NCBI RefSeq assembly: GCF_900177375.1
Contig: NZ_FWZU01000003.1
Location: 1-64,000, forward strand
Direction: 5' to 3'
Origin: Desulfovibrio gilichinskyi
GTDB taxonomy: Bacteria > Desulfobacterota > Desulfovibrionia > Desulfovibrionales > Desulfovibrionaceae
DNA: 64,000 nt
The notes beneath the pieces were generated by a model. It worked only from the letters and a program-made list of their open reading frames with translations. It was not told where the DNA came from and searched no databases. Positions 1 to 8,592 of this stretch are shown here, one piece after another; within the stretch, counting starts at the first letter, position 1, and every line of letters begins with the position of its first letter. Both the position numbers and the translations under genes were made by a program.

Positions 1-64
1 GTTAAGACCTCCATCGCCGATGATACTGCTAGGTAGCTAGTGGGAAAGTAGGTCGTCGCAAGGA
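1..64 (+). rRNA. rrf: 5S ribosomal RNA, 3' part (partial)
   Basis: The first bases read like the 3' half of a bacterial 5S rRNA, including the segment GGGAAAGTAGGTCGTCGC that forms the helix near the 3' end. The 5' part lies outside the window. A strong hairpin terminator follows within about 12 bases, as expected at the end of an rrn operon. The exact 3' end is uncertain by a few bases. Confidence 0.8.
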
Positions 65-75
65 CTTTATTTTTA

Positions 76-112
76 AAGAAACCCCGTACATAATACATGT
101 ACGGGGTTTCTT
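76..112 (+). terminator. rRNA operon terminator hairpin
   Basis: A perfect 16-bp inverted repeat (AAGAAACCCCGTACAT paired with ATGTACGGGGTTTCTT) with a 5-nt loop sits directly after the 5S rRNA. The 3' arm ends in TTTCTT, which supplies the U-rich end. This marks the end of the rrn transcript. Confidence 0.85.
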
Positions 113-190
113 GCGTTGGCGGGGGATTTGTGAATTATCAAGTGGTGTGATTCTTGCTTAAATATGTTCATTTCGAGTAAGGGGGAAGAA

Positions 191-769
191 ATGTCCATAT
201 CTGCAATTGGTTCAAGCTCGTTCATAAATGATAAACCACTTGATATAGCGAACATTAAGAACTCTGAGGTAAATAGCCTGTATAACGCTAACTCTGCGGT
301 ATCAGAACGTTCTACAGATTCGCTTATGGAAAATTTACCAGCCGGACCCGAACCTTCTGAAAGCGAATTAGAGCAGAAAGCATATCTTACCTATTTAGAA
401 AAATACATACGGTCATACGGAGCTCCCGAAGAACTAGATCGGAGTTCTAGAAAAAATATTGAGCCGACCTTAGAAGATGAAAAAGAAAAACTTAAAAAGA
501 AAGCTAAGAAAATTTTTAACCCTGATGCTCTAGAAACAGTATCTAAAACAATTCAAGATCCTGAAAAAGAGGAAAAAATTAAGGTTGTTGTTTCAAAAGC
601 AGATGAAGATGGAAATTTGAAAATTACAAGAATAATGACTTTTGGACCGAAAGACGGAAATAAAAAAAGCGAAGATAATAAAGAAAATACCATCAGCAAT
701 AATGTGGACTCAGAAGAAAACCAAAATGACGATCGCACTTCTTCAGTAACTAAGGACGACAAAGTTTAA
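191..769 (+). CDS. hypothetical charged protein, 192 aa
   Basis: I do not recognise this protein. The ATG at 191 is chosen because a strong Shine-Dalgarno (GGGGGAAG) lies just upstream; an in-frame ATG at 164 lacks one. The protein has no membrane segment or signal peptide. It has a Ser/Asn-rich N-terminus, a central Lys/Glu-rich stretch (about residues 95-150) that could be helical, a short segment ending in KITRIMTFGP, and an Asp/Asn/Ser/Lys-rich, probably disordered tail. Its coding bias looks genuine. It stands alone between the rrn operon and a convergent HD-GYP gene. A secreted or surface-regulatory protein is possible but not shown. Confidence 0.6.
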   Translation: MSISAIGSSSFINDKPLDIANIKNSEVNSLYNANSAVSERSTDSLMENLPAGPEPSESELEQKAYLTYLEKYIRSYGAPEELDRSSRKNIEPTLEDEKEKLKKKAKKIFNPDALETVSKTIQDPEKEEKIKVVVSKADEDGNLKITRIMTFGPKDGNKKSEDNKENTISNNVDSEENQNDDRTSSVTKDDKV

Positions 770-793
770 GTTAATTCATGAGTTCTGTTAATT

Positions 794-1858
794 TTACTCA
801 CATTGTTTCAATGCTAAGGATCTTAATTGCTGCATTTTCTCTTTATCTTGGATTAAAGCCTGCATCTCAGGATTATTGGAAATTATAAATGAAACTAAGG
901 CCGATGTAAGGTTTTTATCATAACGCTTGCTGCTTTCAGTTAGAACTATAGCCGCAAGGATAGGGTTTAACCCTTTACGGTGCCATCTGTTAGATATTAT
1001 GGCGCAAAAGGCATCAGCTACACTGCAAACTTTAGTTTCCGTAGAAAGCGAGTCTGCTTTTTTGCCACGTGGATAACCGCTCCCGTCTATTCGCTCATGA
1101 TGATCTAAGATGCAGGATCTTACCATAGCATCTTTAATTTCTAGCCTGTTGATCATTTTTTCTGCAATATCTATATGCTCTTGCATTCTTTGCTTTTCTT
1201 TATACAGAAAAGGTCCGGCTTTACTTAAGAGTGCCGTTGGAATCTGTGTCATGCCTAAATCATGCAAAATCAAACCTAATCCCAGTGAATTAAGTTCAAG
1301 TTTTTCATCTCCCTTATGCACCGTTTTAAGGTAAACTGCCGTACCTACGAATAAAGTATTAACAGAATGACATGAAAGGTCGTTTGTTCTTTGCAAAGTG
1401 TTAAAAAAATGTGACCAGCGATTTCTGTCTACCCATACATATTCACTGAAAATAGCTAAAACTGATTTTAGCTGCTCAAGAGTCTCTGCTATCGGATTGC
1501 CAAAAAATGAGCGAACTTTTTTCAATATTCCAGAGTAAAAAATTTCTGCTGCCGCCGCTTCATCTAGATAATGTTCAGTAAGCAATGCTCCGAGGTTTTG
1601 ACTAATATGTCCGGCCAGCCCCGCGTATTCCTCTTTTGTGATGAATAGATTGCCATTTTGGCATTCCTTTTCCATTTGATCTTTCTTTTTAGGAGTGAGT
1701 CTTGTTTCTTTAGCAAAAAGAGGAGCAACTCGCTGAAATTCATCATCATATATACATAATGATACAGGAAGCTTATTTCCGAATGTACTGACAATGTTTG
1801 AACTAATTTGCAGGAATTCTTCTGGAATTAAGTTTTCGTGTTTAGTTTGATTGCTCAT
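794..1858 (-). CDS. HD-GYP domain phosphodiesterase, 354 aa
   Basis: The C-terminal half (about residues 150-330) carries the hallmarks of HD-GYP c-di-GMP phosphodiesterases: the HD pair in LILHDLGMTQIP and the later HHERIDGSGYPRG motif. The N-terminal 140 residues are not a receiver, GAF or PAS domain that I recognise, and probably act as a sensory or dimerisation part. No membrane segments are seen, so the enzyme is cytoplasmic. It is monocistronic and convergent with the hypothetical gene on its left. Family knowledge predicts hydrolysis of c-di-GMP through a di- or tri-metal centre. The metal-ligand motifs look intact, so it should be active. Confidence 0.85.
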   Translation of the reverse strand: MSNQTKHENLIPEEFLQISSNIVSTFGNKLPVSLCIYDDEFQRVAPLFAKETRLTPKKKDQMEKECQNGNLFITKEEYAGLAGHISQNLGALLTEHYLDEAAAAEIFYSGILKKVRSFFGNPIAETLEQLKSVLAIFSEYVWVDRNRWSHFFNTLQRTNDLSCHSVNTLFVGTAVYLKTVHKGDEKLELNSLGLGLILHDLGMTQIPTALLSKAGPFLYKEKQRMQEHIDIAEKMINRLEIKDAMVRSCILDHHERIDGSGYPRGKKADSLSTETKVCSVADAFCAIISNRWHRKGLNPILAAIVLTESSKRYDKNLTSALVSFIISNNPEMQALIQDKEKMQQLRSLALKQCE

Positions 1859-2217
1859 TTCTTTATATCCTATGCGTTGTTCATAAATAAATCAGGTTAC
1901 ATTTTTTTCTAATATTAAGTAATTTATTACAATGATAAATAAAAGTAAATAAAGGATAAGTTTTGTACTACTGACTGTGAAATTTATTTGTTCCCAATTG
2001 CCTGTTTATTAACAAGCAGTACAGCCTTTTTGACGCTAAGTGAATGCTGTGCGCTTCTATAGTAAAGATTGTATAGTCATAATTTATAAATTTTGCACTA
2101 TTCTATGCACTTGCTGTGATTATATATATCCGCTAGTGTTTAAGTATGAGGGTAAAACTTATGATGTCCTGCCGTAGGGTAATATCCTAAAGCGAAATGG
2201 TTTAAGCTGAGGTTAAC
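1859..2217. other. intergenic region, divergent promoters
   Basis: About 360 bp of AT-rich sequence between the HD-GYP gene (leftward) and the binding-protein genes (rightward). I see no tRNA, repeat array or convincing coding frame. Promoters for both directions are expected here, but none stands out clearly enough to place. Confidence 0.4.
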
Positions 2218-2403
2218 GTGAAAGAAAAAATACCAACTAAATTCATGAACAGTTCAAAACATATAATTTCAGATAATCCTGATGTTTTCTACAAACTCCA
2301 AATAATCATGGGAAAAGTTGCTGATAACATTGTTAAAAATAAGTATGTTAAAAATAGCATTACCGAAGAAAAGATCAAAGGTGAAAATGAGCCAGTTGAT
2401 TAA
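2218..2403 (+). CDS. possible small leader protein, 61 aa, GTG start
   Basis: A GTG-initiated frame with a plausible Shine-Dalgarno (TGAGG) 5 nt upstream encodes 61 mostly polar residues. It runs 17 nt past the ATG of the binding-protein gene in another frame. Such an overlap is compatible with translational coupling. There is no recognisable domain, so it could equally be non-coding 5' leader. Confidence 0.3.
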   Translation: MKEKIPTKFMNSSKHIISDNPDVFYKLQIIMGKVADNIVKNKYVKNSITEEKIKGENEPVD

Positions 2404-3163
2404 GATCACGATAAAAAGTTTATGTTTGTTTTGTATGATATTTTTTCTATACGCTAATTCAGGACATTGTTTTGAAAATGTCGTTAAAGTCGGTTTCACT
2501 TATTTTCCTCCTTGGATGATTCTTGAAGACGGAGAATACAAGGGGTTTGATTGTGATTTACTTAGATCCATTTTTGGGCATATGGGATTAAGGGTTGAAT
2601 TTATTCCAGGAACAATCGTGAATAATTTAGAGAAAATGGAAACAGGCGAACTTGATATTATTTCAAGTTTACTGTTTAGGAATGAAAGAAACGAATATAT
2701 TAGATATATTTCTCCACCATATAAAACGAAATCTGCTAAAAGCTTTTACGTAAGAAGGGGAAGTGGTATAAAAATTAATAGTTATAGAGATTTAGTAGGT
2801 TTAAGGGTCGGAGTTTCTCAGGGAGCAAAATATTTTCCTAAATTTGATCTTGATGACAGTATCGTGAAGGTTTTTTACGCAACAGCAGTTGAAAGTTTTC
2901 AAGCGTTGGCTGACGGTGAAGTTCAGGCTGTTATAAATACAGAATTCGTAGGAACATTTTTTATTAATAAATTAGGCTTTAAGGCTCAACTTGAAGAATG
3001 CACGTTTAAATATTCGCCCAAATTGATGCCTGTTTATATAGGTATTTCCCGTAAATCACCTCTGGCTCAAAAAGCAGATGAGATTGGCGCAGTAATACGT
3101 TATTTAAAAAAAACTGGTGAAGTTGAACAGATTGCAAAAAAGAATTCCCTGGAATTAAATTAG
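2387..3163 (+). CDS. extracellular solute-binding protein, family 3 (SBP_bac_3), 258 aa
   Basis: This is a periplasmic binding protein of the amino-acid type, with an N-terminal signal peptide (hydrophobic core about residues 10-25). The mature part begins with the family pattern VKVGFTYFPPWMI, followed by YKGFDCDLLRSI and the hinge segment LVGLRVGVSQGAKY. The ATG at 2387 is chosen because it puts the signal peptide at the very N-terminus; a frame open from 2318 would add 23 poor residues. No permease or ATPase gene lies nearby. It may therefore be an orphan sensor-type protein, as is common in this group of bacteria, where such proteins feed signalling or lack dedicated transporters. It ends convergently, overlapping the ClC gene by 4 nt. 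Its ligand is unknown. Confidence 0.8.
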   Translation: MSQLIKITIKSLCLFCMIFFLYANSGHCFENVVKVGFTYFPPWMILEDGEYKGFDCDLLRSIFGHMGLRVEFIPGTIVNNLEKMETGELDIISSLLFRNERNEYIRYISPPYKTKSAKSFYVRRGSGIKINSYRDLVGLRVGVSQGAKYFPKFDLDDSIVKVFYATAVESFQALADGEVQAVINTEFVGTFFINKLGFKAQLEECTFKYSPKLMPVYIGISRKSPLAQKADEIGAVIRYLKKTGEVEQIAKKNSLELN

Positions 3164-4899
3164 AATAAGTTGTCGCTGCGTCCATAATTTCTCATTTCGC
3201 CACGGTACGCTGATAGAATATCTTCTTTGGTAATGAACCCTATAAAAATTCCGTTTTTCATTACAGGCAACGTCCTCTTGCCGCTTCTAGTCATTATTTC
3301 TAATATTTCAGCCGCTCCCATACCATTTTCAATTTTAGGAGAGCTGCGATCTATTGCTATTTCTCCGATGTTACTGTCTTTCCGTTCAGGATCTAATATT
3401 GACGAGCGTGCAGAAACTACATCAACCATTCCAATAAAAGCTTTTGTGTCACTGTCTACAATCGGTACGTGGGTTTGGCTTGTTGTTTTGAGAACCTTTA
3501 GAAAGTCTGTCACTGTCATTTGCGGGTTAACTTCCGTTAAGTCTGTGTTGATTAAATTTTCAGGGTTGATGTCGGACAATATTTTTTCATCAGTTTTAGG
3601 TCTCAGAAGTTGTCCTTTTTCCACAAGGTCTTTGAAATAAAATGAAGATGGTTCAAATGTATGGGTCAGCATTGATGAGACAAATGTGACAGTCATGATA
3701 TGGATTACAGCCTGATAACCGTTAGTTATTTCCAGCACAAGAAATACGCTTGTTAACGGTGCCTGCATAACTCCGCTGACAATTCCGGCCATTCCGAGCA
3801 TAACATATGCGGACTCTCCTGCAATCCATCCAGCAGGTATTATTGATGATAAAGTGCGGTGAAAAAAAACACCGAAAAGAGAACCTATGACGAGGCATGG
3901 AGCAAATATTCCTCCCAGCCCTCCGCTGCCGAGTGTGAGCGATGTCGTCAGTATTCTAGCAATTACTAAAGCTGCTATGAAAGTTATTCCCGTGGGCATG
4001 GTTCCGTGAATAGCCATTCTAATCGATTTGTATCCTTCACCTAATGCTAATGGAAAAATTAAACCGACCAGACCTACTGCAAGTCCTCCCAGAGCTGCCC
4101 GCAGCCATGGAGAGCTGGTGATGGAAGTTGAAATAGAGCCTGCCTGCCGTATTGAACGCACAAGTGCTACTGATAGTAAAGAAGTGAGTATTGCTAAAAA
4201 TACAGATATTCCTAAATCCGTAAAAGCCATCGGAGGGAATTGTTCGCTAAAAGGAATAATATTTCCTTCAAGAATTCTTGATGTCTGCGTGGCTACAACT
4301 GATGAGATAGCTATAGGAATGAGATTGTATGGTGTCCATTCACCGAGTATAATTTCTACAGCGAAAATCATTCCTGTGACCGGGGCATTGAATATAGCGG
4401 AAATTGAACCTGCTGCGCCGCAACCTATCAGAGTCATACGTGATTGTCCGCTCATCCGTAAAAGTCTGGATAAGTTGGACCCCATAGATGATCCGCTGAC
4501 AACTACAGGGGATTCCGGCCCGGCTGAGCCTCCGCTTGCAATTGTGAGCAGGCTGGTAATAAGAGCACTGAAGATAGATATTGGACGAAGTATTCCCTGT
4601 TTGAGGCCGACTTTCGCAATAACTTCTCCGACTCCGTGCGCTCCTGTTTCTTTAAAAATATTCTTGCTTAATATTATTGCGGCTGCTGCGCCCAAAGCAG
4701 GGAGCATGAATATCCACCAGTGATTGGAATTTGCCATTCTGAGTTCATTTAGAAATTCCAACGCAGAGTTTAATGCCACAGCTGCAAGTGCAGAACAAGC
4801 TCCGACGATAACTGCAGCAAAAATCAAGATTGCATTTTTCGCAGGTAATCTTTTATGCAGGAAACTTTTTAATCGCGGAGTTTGTTCAATAGTGTCCAT
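3160..4899 (-). CDS. ClC-family chloride channel/antiporter with CBS domains, 579 aa
   Basis: A membrane protein of the ClC family with about ten or more helices. The anion-selectivity motifs are visible: GSAGPESPVV (the GxGPEGP-type motif, here GSAGPESP) near residue 125 and GGLGGIFAPCL near residue 335. The C-terminal 140 residues form two CBS domains (for example TDFLKVLKTTSQTHVPIVDSD and AAEILEIMTRSGKRTLPVM), which bind nucleotides in relatives. I chose the start at 4899 (MDTIEQTP) because a longer frame reads back into the nucleoside transporter and gives unlikely sequence. The start lies 2 bp after the stop of that upstream gene, so the two form an operon. Transport of Cl- or another anion, possibly proton-coupled, is inferred from the family. 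Confidence 0.88.
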   Translation of the reverse strand: MDTIEQTPRLKSFLHKRLPAKNAILIFAAVIVGACSALAAVALNSALEFLNELRMANSNHWWIFMLPALGAAAAIILSKNIFKETGAHGVGEVIAKVGLKQGILRPISIFSALITSLLTIASGGSAGPESPVVVSGSSMGSNLSRLLRMSGQSRMTLIGCGAAGSISAIFNAPVTGMIFAVEIILGEWTPYNLIPIAISSVVATQTSRILEGNIIPFSEQFPPMAFTDLGISVFLAILTSLLSVALVRSIRQAGSISTSITSSPWLRAALGGLAVGLVGLIFPLALGEGYKSIRMAIHGTMPTGITFIAALVIARILTTSLTLGSGGLGGIFAPCLVIGSLFGVFFHRTLSSIIPAGWIAGESAYVMLGMAGIVSGVMQAPLTSVFLVLEITNGYQAVIHIMTVTFVSSMLTHTFEPSSFYFKDLVEKGQLLRPKTDEKILSDINPENLINTDLTEVNPQMTVTDFLKVLKTTSQTHVPIVDSDTKAFIGMVDVVSARSSILDPERKDSNIGEIAIDRSSPKIENGMGAAEILEIMTRSGKRTLPVMKNGIFIGFITKEDILSAYRGEMRNYGRSDNLF

Positions 4900-4901
4900 T
4901 A

Positions 4902-6143
4902 TCAGTATAGAATCCCAACGACTGCGCCAGTCATGCAGGTTGCTAAAGTTCCGCCGATAATTGATTTTATTCCCATTTCTACTATTTCTTCTTTGCGTGA
5001 AGGCGCGATTGTTGTCAGGCCTCCAATTAAAATACCCAGACTTCCTAAGTTTGCAAATCCACACATAGCATAAGTCATGATGATTGTGGATCTTGGAGAA
5101 AGTAATCCCGGGGATAGATGCGCCAGTTGAAGATAAGCGAGAAATTCATTTAAAATTGTTTTGGTGCCCATAAGTCCTGCGGCTGTTGATGCTTCAGATG
5201 CGGGGATACCCATGAGCCAGACAATCGGCCACATGACGATACTCAATATGCGTTGAAGTGTGATAGGTTCACCGTAGACATCCGGTAAAAAATGTAAAAT
5301 TTGATTTGCAAGAGAAACAAGGGCGACCAGAACAAGAAGCAACGCAACAACTGAAATAACCAGTTTAATTCCGTCAGAAGTTCCCTGAGTGACAGCATCC
5401 ATTGAGCTTGAAGCCGTACTTGAAATTTTAGCATTGTTTTCTGCAAGAGCGGTGGCTGTTTCAGGAACCATCAGCTGTGCTATCAAAATGGCTGCGGGCG
5501 CACTTATGATAGACGCAGTTAGAATGTGTCCTATAGCTCCGGGGAGTACAGGATTAAGAATTGATGCGTAAAGCACCAGAACTGTGCCTGAAATAGTTGC
5601 CATGCCGCTAACCATAAGCGTCATAAGTTCACTGCGGCTCATTGCGCTTACATAAGGAGCTATAATTATGGGAGCTTCTACCATACCTACAAAAATATTT
5701 GCTGCAACTCCTAAGCCTAATGCTCCGCCGATGTTCATTGTTTTTTGCAAAATGAATGAAAATCCTTTGACGATAACCGGTATAATACGCCAGTAAAAAA
5801 GAAGAGCCGATAACGCGCTGACCACTAAAATAAGAGGCAACGCTCTGAATGCCAGAGTCCAGCTTGCGCCTGGAGAAATTTCCGCAAACGGAAGCGGACC
5901 GCCTCCAAGATATCCGAAAATAAAGCTTGTTCCTGCTTCTGTCGCGAGTTGCAATGCATCAACTGCATGGTTCAAAAACATCATAGCATTACTGAATGCT
6001 GAAACTTTAAGCATCAGGGTTGCTATTAAAATTTGAAGAAAGAGGCCCATAAAAACTATTTTAACATGTACACCGCGTCTGTTTTCACTGATCGCCCACG
6101 CGATGAGTATTAATCCTAATAAACCGAAACAGCTTTGAATCAT
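4902..6143 (-). CDS. nupC: NupC/CNT-type nucleoside transporter, 413 aa
   Basis: A concentrative nucleoside transporter. It has about ten hydrophobic segments and the family blocks GVAANIFVGMVEAPIIIAPY and GMATISGTVLVLYA, then TKTILNEFLAY and YAMCGFANLGSLGILIGGL near the C-terminus. These build the Na+- or H+-coupled uptake path in CNT proteins. I chose the ATG at 6143, preceded by GGAAGGAAAT, over one four codons upstream. It is first in a two-gene operon with the ClC channel. The pairing is odd metabolically and may only reflect shared transcription. Confidence 0.88.
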   Translation of the reverse strand: MIQSCFGLLGLILIAWAISENRRGVHVKIVFMGLFLQILIATLMLKVSAFSNAMMFLNHAVDALQLATEAGTSFIFGYLGGGPLPFAEISPGASWTLAFRALPLILVVSALSALLFYWRIIPVIVKGFSFILQKTMNIGGALGLGVAANIFVGMVEAPIIIAPYVSAMSRSELMTLMVSGMATISGTVLVLYASILNPVLPGAIGHILTASIISAPAAILIAQLMVPETATALAENNAKISSTASSSMDAVTQGTSDGIKLVISVVALLLVLVALVSLANQILHFLPDVYGEPITLQRILSIVMWPIVWLMGIPASEASTAAGLMGTKTILNEFLAYLQLAHLSPGLLSPRSTIIMTYAMCGFANLGSLGILIGGLTTIAPSRKEEIVEMGIKSIIGGTLATCMTGAVVGILY

Positions 6144-6441
6144 ATTTCCTTCCATATAATAGTTTTTAATTATTGATGTATTTAATCAAACTACATAGTC
6201 CTTATATCTCATGCAACATTAGCCGGAATCAACTTGTTTTTAGATTTAAAAAGTGGCTATACTTTACCCTGTGGGGGGGCAATTTTGTAAATGAAATTTT
6301 TATTATTCTTTGCAAGGTTCTTGAACCTTTTCGTCTTTATAGGTAGTATTCTGAAAAATTATGTCTTTACAGTGTGAAAAACTTGCAACTTTAGGTAGGC
6401 ACTCCCGCTTAGGGAATGACGTCTGATAAAGGGAAAGCTTT
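6144..6441. other. intergenic region, divergent promoters
   Basis: Nearly 300 bp between the leftward nupC operon and the rightward cheX gene. It contains a short run of seven G at about 6271-6279. There is no convincing gene; regulatory sites for both operons are expected here but cannot be placed. Confidence 0.4.
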
Positions 6442-6900
6442 ATGAAAGTTGAATTAGCAAAACCGTTTATCAAAGCTGCGATAGATGTTTTATCTATGAT
6501 GGCGATGATTACTCCGAAGCCGGGTAAGCCTTACGTTAAAAAAGGTAAAACTGCAGTCGGCGATGTTACCGGTCTGGTTGGTATAACTGGTGATATGAAT
6601 GGGACTATTTCTATCACGTTTACTAAAAGTTGCGCTGTGACAATTGTTAAAAACATGCTTGGCGATGATATTCAAGATGTTGTGCAAGATGTCCAAGATG
6701 CTGTTGGTGAAATCACTAACATGATATCAGGTCAGGCCAGAGCTGGGCTTGTGGAACAGGGATTGACTTTTTCCGGATCTACTCCTTCAGTTATTATGGG
6801 GGATAATCATTCCATTTCACATATGGCCTCTACTCCGATTATGGCCATCCCTTTCAGTAGTGAAGCTGGGGAGTTTACTATCGAATTCAGTTTCGAGTAG
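6442..6900 (+). CDS. cheX: CheX-like chemotaxis phosphatase, 152 aa
   Basis: The protein matches the CheX/CheC phosphatase family in length and pattern. The segment VGEITNMISGQARAGL near residue 93 fits the ExxNxxxG signature, whose Glu and Asn attack the phospho-aspartate of CheY in this family. It has a good Shine-Dalgarno (AAAGGGAAAG). The next gene, 36 nt downstream, ends in a CheY-like receiver domain, which suggests CheX dephosphorylates that receiver. No kinase or MCP gene is adjacent. Confidence 0.85.
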   Translation: MKVELAKPFIKAAIDVLSMMAMITPKPGKPYVKKGKTAVGDVTGLVGITGDMNGTISITFTKSCAVTIVKNMLGDDIQDVVQDVQDAVGEITNMISGQARAGLVEQGLTFSGSTPSVIMGDNHSISHMASTPIMAIPFSSEAGEFTIEFSFE

Positions 6901-6936
6901 TTCTTCTGCCTTACCCAAAAAAGAGAGTCACCAAGT

Positions 6937-8526
6937 ATGTCTAGTTTGATAGGATTTAGAGAACAGTCCTTTTTGGACAAAATAAATATTCTAAATGAAG
7001 TTTCAGTGGGGAAAGATATTGCGGACCTTGAACCGCTTCTTGAGCTGTTCCAAAACCCCCTCGGAGATACTTCGGTAGATTATATGGTTGTCAGTGCAGT
7101 TAACGGAGTGCTTTCTTCTGATGAAGCCAGCACGGTTAAACTCCTGGAAAGTGAAAATGAAAAACTCAAAATTCTTTGCATAAGGTTGTGCGGAGAATAT
7201 AAGTTTAAAACCGCGATTCCGGTTTTGTCTGCCTTAGCTGAGCAGACAGAAGATTCAGATCTTCTTTTTGAATTATTAACCTCACTGTCAAAGATCGGAG
7301 CTGAAGAAGTTATCGATCTTTTCCGCGCTAACGTCACCAACGAAGATGATTTGGTTTCTTCGATGTGTATTGAAGTGGTCGGTGAGTTAAAAGATGAGAG
7401 CTCTGTCGGGACGCTTATACCTATTGTAGAGCGGAACAATGAAGATGCTAATTATGAAGTTTGCGATTTAACTACATGGAAAGCTGTTGAAGCTCTAACT
7501 TCAATAGGCAGTGAATCTTCCATGACTTTTATCGTTGAAAATCTGCATCATAGAAATCCTACTGTGCGTAGAATTGTTACTGACTGTCTGACCTCGCTAG
7601 GAGCTGCTGCAGTTCCTTATTTGCAAATGGTAATTGTACCCGGAGCAGATAAGGATGATATGATTTTAGCGGCAAATGTCCTCGGCTTTATCGGCGACAA
7701 GAGCGGACTTGAAGTCCTTATGAATGCTATTGAGAAAGAGTATTCTTCTGATTCCAGCGTAAAATACGCTATATATGAAGCCATTGGCAACATCGGAACA
7801 ATGAAGGGCGTTGTCAGCCTGATAGACGGTCTTGATAATGAAGATGAACTGATAACTCTTGCAGTTCTTACCGGGCTGGATCATCAGGTTAATCCCGGAG
7901 TTGTAAAAAAAATGGTTGAAATGGTAGGTAGCGGCGGCAGTAAGGCCGGAAAAATTATCAGAGCTGTGGTTACAGCAAAAGCTTTGAATATTTTTGCAGG
8001 GCTTTACAATGAAGGCAAAATCGGTCGGTTTATGATGAACGCCGTAGTCGCTTCTAAGGACCCAGAAGTTCATGAAGCTTTCCGCTCAAAACTTGCTGAA
8101 ATAGGCGGAGATGTTGCCGAAGCTGACATAGCCCGACTTCCTGAAGTTGTGGAAACTGGAAGCAAAAGAGCCCTCGCTGTTGATGATTCTAAATCAATGC
8201 TTGCGCTTTATCGCAGCATCCTTACAAATATCGGATTTGAGCCTACAATTGCAGTTAACGGGCAGGAAGCATACTCCTTTGCCGAAATGGGTGAAGAGTT
8301 TGATATCGTCATCACTGATATGAATATGCCGGTGATGGATGGTATGGAGCTTGTTTCAAAACTCAGAATGACTGATGGATTTGAAACAATTCCGATCATC
8401 ATGGTTACAACAGAGTCAGAAGTCTCCCAGCTTGAACTTGCTAAGAAAACCGGTGTTACCGATTTTATTACCAAGCCTTTTACTCCGGAACAGCTTAAAT
8501 CAAAAATTGAGCAATTCGTTTCCTAA
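6937..8526 (+). CDS. HEAT-repeat protein with C-terminal receiver domain, 529 aa
   Basis: Residues 1 to about 400 are alpha-helical HEAT-like repeats, seen as recurring units such as TAIPVLSALAEQ, SVGTLIPIVER and GLEVLMNAIEK. Residues about 408-529 form a CheY-like receiver: RALAVDDSKSMLALY (acidic pocket), IVITDMNMPVMDGMEL (phospho-acceptor Asp in TDMNMP), TTESE (the Thr/Ser switch) and ITKPFTPEQL (conserved Lys). The layout HEAT scaffold plus receiver suggests a phosphorylation-controlled protein-binding scaffold. It shares an operon with cheX, and a terminator follows directly. The output partner cannot be read from the sequence. Confidence 0.85.
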   Translation: MSSLIGFREQSFLDKINILNEVSVGKDIADLEPLLELFQNPLGDTSVDYMVVSAVNGVLSSDEASTVKLLESENEKLKILCIRLCGEYKFKTAIPVLSALAEQTEDSDLLFELLTSLSKIGAEEVIDLFRANVTNEDDLVSSMCIEVVGELKDESSVGTLIPIVERNNEDANYEVCDLTTWKAVEALTSIGSESSMTFIVENLHHRNPTVRRIVTDCLTSLGAAAVPYLQMVIVPGADKDDMILAANVLGFIGDKSGLEVLMNAIEKEYSSDSSVKYAIYEAIGNIGTMKGVVSLIDGLDNEDELITLAVLTGLDHQVNPGVVKKMVEMVGSGGSKAGKIIRAVVTAKALNIFAGLYNEGKIGRFMMNAVVASKDPEVHEAFRSKLAEIGGDVAEADIARLPEVVETGSKRALAVDDSKSMLALYRSILTNIGFEPTIAVNGQEAYSFAEMGEEFDIVITDMNMPVMDGMELVSKLRMTDGFETIPIIMVTTESEVSQLELAKKTGVTDFITKPFTPEQLKSKIEQFVS

Positions 8527-8560
8527 GAAACACAACATGCTTAATTATCCGCTAAAAATA

Positions 8561-8592
8561 AGGGAGAGGACATTCATCCTCTCCCTTTTTTA
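8561..8592 (+). terminator. bidirectional rho-independent terminator
   Basis: The inverted repeat AGGGAGAGGA / TCCTCTCCCT with a short loop is followed by TTTTTTATT on the plus strand and, read on the minus strand, by TTATTTTTAG. It ends the cheX operon and the convergent hydrolase gene, whose last codon touches it. Confidence 0.85.

Noticed and set aside
4028-4723. 231-codon frame on the plus strand
   Set aside because: Lies antisense inside the ClC channel gene, which has clear motifs; its peptide has no recognisable features. The same applies to other long frames antisense to nuo genes, such as 42555-43019.
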